From contig JAEXCN010000435.1 of the NCBI GenBank assembly GCA_023402175.1, positions 1-13,249 of the forward strand: a stretch of DNA of 13,249 nucleotides. Reading direction: 5' to 3'. The position numbers and the translations under genes were made by a program. The notes below the pieces were generated by a model. That model worked only from the letters and a program-made list of their open reading frames with translations, ran no database searches and was not told the DNA's origin. Within the stretch, counting starts at the first letter, position 1; each line of letters starts with the position of its first letter. This DNA comes from Pseudomonadota bacterium (GTDB taxonomy: Bacteria > Myxococcota_A > Polyangia > Polyangiales > Polyangiaceae). Shown in pieces: positions 1 through 4,773 of this stretch.

Positions 1-1
1 C

Positions 2-262
2 GAACAACGACCTTTTCGGCGTTTCGGTTGCGGTGAGCGGGCACACCGCGGTCGTGGGCGCCTACCAAAAGTCAGCGTTGCAAGGGGCGGCGTACGTGTT
101 CGTCCGCGCGGGCGGGGCCTGGGCCGAGCAGCAGAAGCTCACCGCGAGCGACGCGGCGAACAACGACTATTTCGGCGTTTCGGTTGCGGTGAGCGGGGAG
201 ACCGCGGTCGTGGGCGCCTACGGGAAGTCAGCGTTTCAAGGGGCGGCCTACGTGTTCGTCCC
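2..262 (+). repeat. FG-GAP coding repeats, 156-bp period
   Basis: Two nearly identical DNA copies begin at about 2 and 158 (gaacaacgac, then ttcggcgtttcggttgcggtgagcgg in both). The period is 156 bp, or 52 residues. The first copy is cut by the window edge, so the array probably extends upstream. The close DNA match points to recent duplication or gene conversion. Confidence 0.85.
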
Positions 263-1580
263 GCGCCTGAGCAACGGCAGCCCCTGCGCGGGCGGCGCCG
301 AGTGTGAAAGCGGCTTCTGCGCCGACGGCGTCTGCTGCAACGCGGCCTGCAACGCGGGCGCGTGCGACGCTTGCTCCGTGGCGGCCGGCGCCGCCGTCGA
401 CGGCACCTGCGCTCTGCTCACGGGCACCGCGTGCAACGACGGCAACGCGTGCACGCAGAGCGACACGTGCCAGGCCGGAGTCTGCACGGGCGGAAGCCCG
501 GTAACGTGCGCGGCGCAGGACCAGTGCCACACCGCCGGGACGTGCAATCCGGCAACGGGCCAATGCTCGAACCCTGTGGCGGCGAACGGAACGATCTGCA
601 ACGACGGCAACGCGTGCACGCAGTCGGACACGTGCCAGGCAGGAGTCTGCACGGGCGGAAATCCGGTGACGTGCGCGGCGCAGGACCAGTGCCACACGGC
701 CGGGACGTGCAATCCGGCAACGGGCCAATGCTCGAACCCTGTGGCTGCGAACGGAACGAGCTGCAACGACGGCAACGCGTGCACGCAGACGGACACGTGT
801 CAGGCAGGAGTCTGCACGGGCGGAAATCCGGTGACGTGCGTCGCGCAGGACCAGTGCCACACGGCCGGGACGTGCGACGTCACCACGGGCCAATGCTCGA
901 ACCCTGTGATCGCGAACGGAACGATCTGCAACGACGGCAACGCGTGCACGCAGGCTGACACGTGTCAGGCAGGAGTCTGCACGGGCGCAAACCCGGTGGT
1001 GTGCGCGGCGCAGGACCAATGCCACGAGGCCGGGACGTGCGACGCCACGACGGGGCAATGCTCGAACCCTGTGGCGGCGAACGGAACGAGCTGCAACGAC
1101 GGCAACGCGTGCACGCAGGCTGACACGTGTCAGGCCGGAGTCTGCACGGGCGCAAACCCGGTGGCGTGTGCGGCGCAGGACCAGTGCCACGAGGCCGGCA
1201 CGTGCGACAGCGCGAACGGCACGTGCTCGAACCCGGCGAAAGCCGATGGCTCGGCGTGCACCGGCGGGAGCTGCCAGGCCGGCAGCTGCGCGGCTGCGCC
1301 CGACGCGGGGACAAACCCCGATGCCGGCACGTCCAATCCCGATGCCGGCACGTCCAACCCCGATGCCGGCACCTCCGGCGCCGACAGCGGGATCCCGGGG
1401 ACCGGCGGCGACGTGGCGCTCCGCGACGCCGGCGCCGAGAGCACCGACACCTCCGACGATGGCTGCAGCTGCCGCGCGGCCGGGACCAGCAATCGTCAGG
1501 GGAGCGCTGGCATGCTCGGCCTCGGAGGCGTGGTGCTCGCGATGGCCGCGCGCCGACGCCGCTCCAACCGCGACGCCTGA
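3..1580 (+). CDS. FG-GAP / Cys-rich repeat surface protein with MYXO-CTERM tail (5' partial)
   Basis: This is the 3' part of a large exported protein, probably displayed on the cell surface. The frame is open from base 3, and the first possible start (GTG at 33) falls inside an FG-GAP repeat, so the real start lies upstream of the window. Visible in order are two FG-GAP-like units (FGVSVAVSG, TAVVGAY) 156 bp apart, a Cys-rich segment (roughly 285-430), five 55-residue Cys-rich repeats carrying CNDGNACTQ, DTCQAGVCTG and AQDQCH, and three NPDAGTS linker copies. The C-terminus has CSC (1464-1472), a Gly/Leu/Val-rich hydrophobic stretch and RRRR. That tail is the MYXO-CTERM signature, which in this group is processed and anchored at the envelope. 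FG-GAP units usually form beta-propellers for adhesion or ligand binding. The ligand is unknown, and the domain calls are made by eye from motif and period. Confidence 0.9.
   Translation, partial: NNDLFGVSVAVSGHTAVVGAYQKSALQGAAYVFVRAGGAWAEQQKLTASDAANNDYFGVSVAVSGETAVVGAYGKSAFQGAAYVFVPRLSNGSPCAGGAECESGFCADGVCCNAACNAGACDACSVAAGAAVDGTCALLTGTACNDGNACTQSDTCQAGVCTGGSPVTCAAQDQCHTAGTCNPATGQCSNPVAANGTICNDGNACTQSDTCQAGVCTGGNPVTCAAQDQCHTAGTCNPATGQCSNPVAANGTSCNDGNACTQTDTCQAGVCTGGNPVTCVAQDQCHTAGTCDVTTGQCSNPVIANGTICNDGNACTQADTCQAGVCTGANPVVCAAQDQCHEAGTCDATTGQCSNPVAANGTSCNDGNACTQADTCQAGVCTGANPVACAAQDQCHEAGTCDSANGTCSNPAKADGSACTGGSCQAGSCAAAPDAGTNPDAGTSNPDAGTSNPDAGTSGADSGIPGTGGDVALRDAGAESTDTSDDGCSCRAAGTSNRQGSAGMLGLGGVVLAMAARRRRSNRDA
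435..1259 (+). repeat. Five tandem 165-bp Cys-rich coding repeats
   Basis: Copies start at 435, 600, 765, 930 and 1095, exactly 165 bp (55 codons) apart, each opening with aacgacggcaacgcgtgcac. Each unit encodes a fixed set of cysteines (NACTQ, DTCQAGVC, PVxC, DQCH, GTC, QCSNP, then the C of the next CNDG). The last unit diverges after about 1200 and ends in a shorter Cys motif, TGGSCQAGSC. Variation between copies is mostly at a few codons. Confidence 0.93.
1314..1376 (+). repeat. Three 21-bp repeats coding NPDAGTS linker
   Basis: Three in-frame copies start at 1314, 1335 and 1356, each coding Asn-Pro-Asp-Ala-Gly-Thr-Ser. Such Pro/Asp/Ala/Gly linkers commonly separate the ectodomain from the MYXO-CTERM anchor in myxobacterial surface proteins. 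Confidence 0.9.
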
Positions 1581-1954
1581 GAGGCTCGTTCGTCTGCATC
1601 CCACGGTCCGCGTCGCGTCGTCTGCCCTTGCGCAGGCGCCGGGACGCGGACCGCGAATCCCAGCCGAGGAGTCGTGAGACTGAGAACGACATCCTTGGGA
1701 CGTCGAGAGCGAACGAGCCCGCCTGCTCTCCGGCGCTCGACTCCGTCAGAAGGAGCTCGCGTGCGATCTGGATCGGCGGTCTTGCCGTTCGTTGACGCGA
1801 GCTGACGGCCTCCGCCTCGTCGTCGGCGTGGGTCCTCTCCGAGCCAAGCCTCGTTCCTTTGGGTTGGGCGCGAAAGCTTCCCTTCTTGCCGCACCCGACG
1901 GCGTGTCCGAAAATGCCGGGTCGGAGCGGGACTGAGCTATCCGCGCGCGGTGCC
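1581..1954. other. 374-bp intergenic stretch, no convincing gene
   Basis: Apart from the inverted repeat at 1604-1653, I see no coding signal here. Open frames crossing this stretch on both strands are rich in Arg, Ser and Pro and run through the neighbouring gene, as expected for shadows in GC-rich DNA. A promoter for the next small ORF could lie at its end, but I find no clear -35/-10 pair. Confidence 0.6.
1604..1653 (+). terminator. Possible transcription-end hairpin after the MYXO-CTERM gene
   Basis: The arms cggtccgcgtc (1604-1614) and gacgcggaccg (1643-1653) are a perfect 11-bp inverted repeat, 23 nt after the stop codon. The 28-nt loop contains a smaller ctgc/gcag pairing. No T-run follows, so a classical intrinsic terminator is not proved. 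Confidence 0.4.
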
Positions 1955-2314
1955 ATGGCGATGACGGTTCGGAGATTTACGGCGTTCCTCTCAGCAATGC
2001 GAATTGCGATTGCCGCAGCAGGAGCATGTGCTCCTGCGACACCAATCGTGCCACTGCGTGATGGCTCCGTTTGTGAGAGATGGGCTGCTCAATTCGATAG
2101 AGACTTTCGGAAGAGTCTCGAACCAATCACCGATGCCGCCCCGACTGCCTTTGCTCGCTACATGCGAAACCCCGCGAACTATTCGCGTCATGAGGAGGAA
2201 CTGGACGACTGTTGTCTGTTTTCCATGCAAGCGCGTGATGTTCAAGCGGACGGCGAGTTTTCTGAGTGCTTGTCGAAGGACACTGGCGTGGTGGTTCGAA
2301 AGCGCAGGTTTTGA
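1955..2314 (+). CDS. Small hypothetical protein, possibly exported, five cysteines
   Basis: I do not recognise this 119-residue protein. The ATG at 1955 was chosen because it starts a signal-like N-terminus: basic MTVRRF, then a hydrophobic Ala/Ile-rich run ending GAC at residue 25, a weak lipobox. A second ATG at 1997 would leave only MRIAIAAAGAC as leader. Upstream TTG starts add Pro/Lys-rich sequence with no protein character. The body has plausible composition (DRDFRKSLEPI, RHEEELDDCCLFS) with Cys at 40, 86, 87 and 105, and a basic end (VRKRRF). No clear Shine-Dalgarno sequence precedes it. Third codon positions are less GC-rich than in the large genes. It could be a small lineage-specific secreted protein or a decaying fragment. 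Confidence 0.45.
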   Translation: MAMTVRRFTAFLSAMRIAIAAAGACAPATPIVPLRDGSVCERWAAQFDRDFRKSLEPITDAAPTAFARYMRNPANYSRHEEELDDCCLFSMQARDVQADGEFSECLSKDTGVVVRKRRF

Positions 2315-2412
2315 ATGGACCGTATCGAGGACGCGTCACCACCATCGATCGCAACGAATGGTCTGTGCCGGGTCGCTCTGGCCCAACGAGCTACGGGGGC
2401 CGGAGCGGGGCG

Positions 2413-2509
2413 TTGTTTCCCAGCTCACTCAACCAAGAAACAAGCCGCACGGGGCCACTCCCCCGCGCGCTAGCTTGTTCCCAGCTCACTCAACCAGGAA
2501 ACAAGCCGC
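2413..2509. repeat. Two tandem hairpin-forming repeats
   Basis: Copy 1 (2413-2448) and copy 2 (2475-2509) share the cagctcactcaacca core and differ by one deleted T and one A-to-G change. The starts are 62 bp apart. Each copy has ends that pair with each other (ttgtttc with gaaacaa in copy 1; cttgttcc with ggaaacaag in copy 2, one base bulged). Read as minus-strand RNA, both stems reach about 9-10 pairs by using G-U pairs. Copy 2 contains the stop codon of the minus-strand ORF at 2490. I do not recognise the element. Confidence 0.75.
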
Positions 2510-2765
2510 GAGGGGCGTGGGACTCGTCAACGCTTTGTCGTCGTCTCTTGCGGAGCCTCGTAGCCACCGTCACCTCGTGGAGGGCGTCATCGCGGACGAT
2601 CGTGACGACCTCGACGATGAGGAGCGTACGGCGCTTCACCGTGAGCTCGATGCTTCCATCGCCGAGGTCGACATTGGCGAGACCGAGGAGTTCGCTCAGG
2701 TGCTCACACGGAACTTCGAAACCGCCGGTGAGGTTCGTCGTCTCGAAGCATGCTCGCCGCCACAT
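2490..2765 (-). CDS. Doubtful small hypothetical protein
   Basis: This is a 91-residue open frame of no recognised family. It begins at the only usable ATG (2765), with an in-frame stop 12 nt upstream, and has no obvious ribosome site. The middle (GFEVPCEHLSELLGLANVDL, then TLLIVEVVTIVRDD) has plausible globular character, and the end is basic (RLRKRRR). By hand count about 75% of third positions are G or C. The plus strand in the same codon register (part of an open frame ending at 2828) gives an acidic peptide with about 68% GC3, so strand choice is a modest preference only. The stop codon lies inside the second hairpin repeat. Confidence 0.35.
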   Translation of the reverse strand: MWRRACFETTNLTGGFEVPCEHLSELLGLANVDLGDGSIELTVKRRTLLIVEVVTIVRDDALHEVTVATRLRKRRRQSVDESHAPRGLFPG

Positions 2766-2825
2766 CGAGAAGCTTCAGGTGGGTCGAGAACCGGCATTCG
2801 GGTCGCGCGCTCTCGAGTGAAAAGG

Positions 2826-2854
2826 TGACCGGCTGCGGTGCGTTCGATTATACG
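2826..2854 (+). promoter_or_regulatory. Candidate sigma-70-type promoter for the small lipoprotein
   Basis: GTGACC (2826-2831) and TATACG (2849-2854) lie 17 bp apart, each matching four of six consensus bases. Transcription would begin near 2861, right at the ATG at 2862, which would give a leaderless message and fits the missing ribosome site. This is inference from weak matches. Confidence 0.3.
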
Positions 2855-2861
2855 CAGTCGC

Positions 2862-3389
2862 ATGCGATTACCTTTTCGCAAGCGAGTATTGGCGTTCGGC
2901 GCGGTATGGGCTTCGGTCAGCGTTGGCGCGGTCCTCACGCCTGGCTGTTACGGTCGAAATTGCGACGGTGAATACGAAGTCGTCGGCCCAGATCCCGGTC
3001 AGGGCCGCATGATCGACGACAACACCTGGGAGACGGCGGCATTCGACGAGGATTGGTTGTGGTTTCCGCGACAGCGACATTACATCTTCGACATACCGAG
3101 GCTCTCCGGACGCAAGCTGATGACCGTCGATCTGTACGTCAGCGCGACTGCGGACCCGAGCAAGAGCAGCATCACCAAAGCGCCTGGAAATCTCGCGCTG
3201 CTCAAAAATCCAAGGAAAAATGGCATCGACGTCAAGAACGACACGTGCTCCGACGGTTATCTTCGTGTGCTCGTAGAGGCGTACCCGCTGCCGCCCAATG
3301 CGGAGTCGGACGGCAAGGCCGGAGAAGGCCGCGACGCAGGGCCGAGCGACGCCGCGGATGGCGTGGACGGTGCCGACGCCTGGGAATGA
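2862..3389 (+). CDS. Small lipoprotein with C-x4-C N-terminus
   Basis: This 175-residue predicted lipoprotein has a clear signal: basic MRLPFRKR, hydrophobic VLAFGAVWASVSVGAVL, then TPGC with the lipid-carrying Cys at 29. A second Cys follows at 34 (CYGRNC) and a third at 129. The mature part is about 115 residues (NTWETAAF, WLWFPRQRHYIFDI, YLRVLVEAYPLPP), probably a compact beta-rich domain, and ends in an acidic Asp/Ala/Gly tail. It resembles uncharacterised small lipoproteins I associate with Labilithrix-like myxobacteria, but no function is known to me. ATG 2862 was preferred over GTG 2838 because it gives the normal signal-peptide start; GTG would add MRSIIRSR. Neither has a strong Shine-Dalgarno sequence. 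Codon use is less GC-biased than in the large neighbours. Confidence 0.8.
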   Translation: MRLPFRKRVLAFGAVWASVSVGAVLTPGCYGRNCDGEYEVVGPDPGQGRMIDDNTWETAAFDEDWLWFPRQRHYIFDIPRLSGRKLMTVDLYVSATADPSKSSITKAPGNLALLKNPRKNGIDVKNDTCSDGYLRVLVEAYPLPPNAESDGKAGEGRDAGPSDAADGVDGADAWE

Positions 3390-3420
3390 TCGCCATCGAC
3401 GGCAGGCGCGGGAGGTGGTC

Positions 3421-3684
3421 TCACCATCGGCAGCAGGCGTGTGACGTTCGAGAGTAGACCTCGCCGTCCGAGTCGTCGTTGCTCGGACCCCAGACCATCA
3501 GGTTCGTCGGCAGTCCTTCGTTCTTTAGGTAGTCGCAAATCGCATTCGGATTGCCATAGTGCCGGGCGACCGTGACGTCGGTGAGCCCGACGATGTGGCC
3601 CGCGCCGCCGACGAGGTACTCAAGCCACGGCTCCCTGGCACCGACTGCAGACCCTTCATACGAACGGGTCGTCGGTGTGGGAGC
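3421..3684 (-). pseudogene. 3' remnant of an unrecognised gene, no start codon
   Basis: The minus strand is open for 87 codons between a stop at 3685-3687 and the TGA at 3421-3423. It contains no ATG, GTG or TTG start until a Met about two thirds through. The peptide looks like a genuine protein end: EPWLEYLVGGAGHIVGL, then VARHYGNPNAICDYLKNEG, then LMVWGPSNDDSDGEVYS, ending HACCRW. I do not recognise the family. A neighbouring minus-strand frame (about 3640-3752, SEGLTDLPDSDELPHRRPVRM) may be the continuation after a frameshift. It lies next to a toxin-antitoxin operon, so its 5' part may have been lost when that module arrived. A sequencing error causing the frameshift is the main alternative. 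Confidence 0.5.
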
Positions 3685-3748
3685 TCATCGCTGTCCGGAA
3701 GATCGGTGAGGCCCTCGGACGCGAGCTGCGAGGCGGACCCGGCTCGAG

Positions 3749-4150
3749 TCAAACCTGCGCGTCGTGTCGAGCTGGCCCGCTCTTCATCGCGAGGATCTTC
3801 GCGTCAGCGGTGATGAGCGTCGCGGCCCGCTCGAGCGCCGTTGCGACGATGATGCGATCGGCCGGATCGGAATGCATCCCGGCGAGGCGTGACGCGACGA
3901 TCGCGATCTTGCCGTCGACGGCGACCTCGTCGATCCCTCGCGCGAGGGCTTCCGTCCGGAAGGCGTCTGGAGAACCATCGAGACGAAGTCTTCCGGCTGC
4001 GGCCAGCATGGCGATCTCCCAGTACGAGATGGCCGAGACGCCCAACTCGGTTGCCCGCACCGCGGCCTGAATCCGCCTTCGGGCGGAGCGTCCCAGCCGC
4101 TCGTCGTCGAGGGCGTACCAGACGAGCACATGGGTATCGAGGATGATCAT
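3749..4150 (-). CDS. vapC: PIN-domain ribonuclease toxin, VapC family
   Basis: This 133-residue protein is a probable toxin of a type II toxin-antitoxin pair; VapC-type PIN domains are metal-dependent RNases that cut tRNA, rRNA or mRNA. The acidic PIN residues are all present: D5 in ILDTHVLVWYAL, E45 in SYWEIAML, D95 and D98 in SDPADRIIVATA, and D116 in LITADAKIL. Length is normal for the family. The start is the ATG ending at 4150, which overlaps the antitoxin stop by four bases (ATGA) and implies translational coupling. The frame stays open upstream but gives only low-complexity Arg/Gly/Ser sequence. The antitoxin partner should bind and silence it. The specific RNA target cannot be read from sequence. 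The catalytic set is intact, so it should be active if expressed. Confidence 0.9.
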   Translation of the reverse strand: MIILDTHVLVWYALDDERLGRSARRRIQAAVRATELGVSAISYWEIAMLAAAGRLRLDGSPDAFRTEALARGIDEVAVDGKIAIVASRLAGMHSDPADRIIVATALERAATLITADAKILAMKSGPARHDAQV

Positions 4151-4431
4151 CGCGTGCGGCGCTTCTTTCGCACACGGCGAAGCTCGGGCTCCGCAGGCCC
4201 CCACGCGATGTCGAGCGGCGCGACGATGTCTCCGGAGATTTCCATCCGTCCCTTGTAGAAGCCGGCGAGCGCTGTCGACGTGTCGCGCACCGCTGTCAGC
4301 ATTGCCACGGGCTTGCCCCGCTTGGTGATGACGATCGATTCTCCGGACTCCGCCACGCGGTCCATGAGCTCGAGGCACTTGGCCTTGAACTCGCCAGCCT
4401 TGATCGTCTGCCGCACGGTGCCCATGGTCAT
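4147..4431 (-). CDS. Phd/YefM-family antitoxin
   Basis: This 94-residue antitoxin precedes the PIN toxin. The N-terminal part (residues 6-47: VRQTIKAGEFKAKCLELMDRV, then ESIVITKRGKPVAML) is the Phd/YefM fold, which dimerises, binds operator DNA and represses its own operon. The C-terminal part (DIAWGPAEPELRRVRKKRRTR) should be the flexible toxin-binding tail. The start is given as ATG 4431 (MTMG); ATG 4425 (MGTV) is equally possible and fits a leaderless message from the predicted promoter. No Shine-Dalgarno sequence is visible. The frame extends upstream beyond 4700, but that part is low-complexity. Autoregulation of both genes from one promoter is expected from the family. Confidence 0.88.
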   Translation of the reverse strand: MTMGTVRQTIKAGEFKAKCLELMDRVAESGESIVITKRGKPVAMLTAVRDTSTALAGFYKGRMEISGDIVAPLDIAWGPAEPELRRVRKKRRTR

Positions 4432-4432
4432 G

Positions 4433-4460
4433 ATTATGGTCACGAGTGCGGCCAATACAA
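4433..4460 (-). promoter_or_regulatory. Candidate promoter of the antitoxin-toxin operon
   Basis: On the minus strand TTGTAT (4460-4455) and CATAAT (4438-4433) are separated by 16 bp; the -10 matches five of six consensus bases. Transcription would start at about 4427-4425, on or beside the ATG at 4425, so the message would be leaderless or nearly so. It is an AT-rich patch within very GC-rich DNA. Confidence 0.45.
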
Positions 4461-4522
4461 CCTCGAGCGGACCCGCCCCACCCCGCGAGCGCCGTCGCGC
4501 GCCTTTGCGAGTAGCGGGCTGA

Positions 4523-4536
4523 CGCGCGTACGCGCG
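4523..4536. promoter_or_regulatory. 14-bp perfect palindrome
   Basis: cgcgcgtacgcgcg reads the same on both strands. It lies about 90 bp upstream of the antitoxin start. It could be an operator, but such GC alternations also arise by chance in this composition. Confidence 0.25.
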
Positions 4537-4702
4537 AGGGCGCTCCTCGCCCCCCCTGGCGCGGAGAGTGCGCCGCCCTCGTGCGGCCACGCGAGTGATG
4601 GGTGCACGGGGGGCGAGCCGTGCCGACCGAGCCGATCGGCTTGCCCGCAATGGCACAACCAGGCACGTCTGGCGTGACGTCGCAACAAGCAAAAACAAGT
4701 GG

Positions 4703-4717
4703 TTGCGCGGCGCGCAA
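4703..4717. promoter_or_regulatory. 15-bp perfect palindrome upstream of the propeller gene
   Basis: ttgcgcggcgcgcaa is a perfect inverted repeat with a single central base, 56 bp before the ATG at 4774. Position and symmetry fit a repressor or activator site. A second inverted repeat, ggcac (4722-4726) with gtgcc (4739-4743), lies between it and the ribosome site. Confidence 0.35.
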
Positions 4718-4773
4718 GGCCGGCACTGGACGTGCACTGTGCCACCTCGCACGGCTTCGTTTCGGAGGGTCAC

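Larger units (their letters stand above)
4432..4773. other. 342-bp divergent intergenic region with two palindromes
   Basis: This region separates the minus-strand toxin-antitoxin operon from the plus-strand propeller gene and must hold both promoters. It contains the antitoxin promoter candidate, a 14-bp palindrome at 4523-4536 and a 15-bp palindrome at 4703-4717. No gene-like frame is seen: the open frames are Arg/Gly/Ser-rich extensions of the neighbours. Confidence 0.6.

Noticed and set aside
435..1259. CRISPR-like array because of regular spacing
   Set aside because: The 165-bp units are continuous coding repeats in one frame, with no short repeat alternating with unique spacers.
228..1604. 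Minus-strand ORF of 458 residues opposite the Cys-rich repeats
   Set aside because: It is Arg/Ala/Val-rich, repetitive only because the plus-strand repeats are, and lacks domain features; the plus frame has FG-GAP, Cys motifs and MYXO-CTERM.
880..1956. Minus-strand ORF of 358 residues over the end of the first gene and the following gap
   Set aside because: Composition is Arg/Ser/Cys/Pro-rich, the mirror of the repeats; no start signal and no protein character.
2004..2828. Plus-strand ORF of 274 residues across the hairpin repeats
   Set aside because: It overlaps the more protein-like frame ending at 2314 and runs through the repeat with uneven composition; only its last part is protein-like, discussed as a mirror frame.
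4640..4665. Possible sigma-54 promoter around tggcac upstream of the propeller gene
   Set aside because: The -24-like TGGCAC is present, but the -12 GC does not fall at the required spacing.
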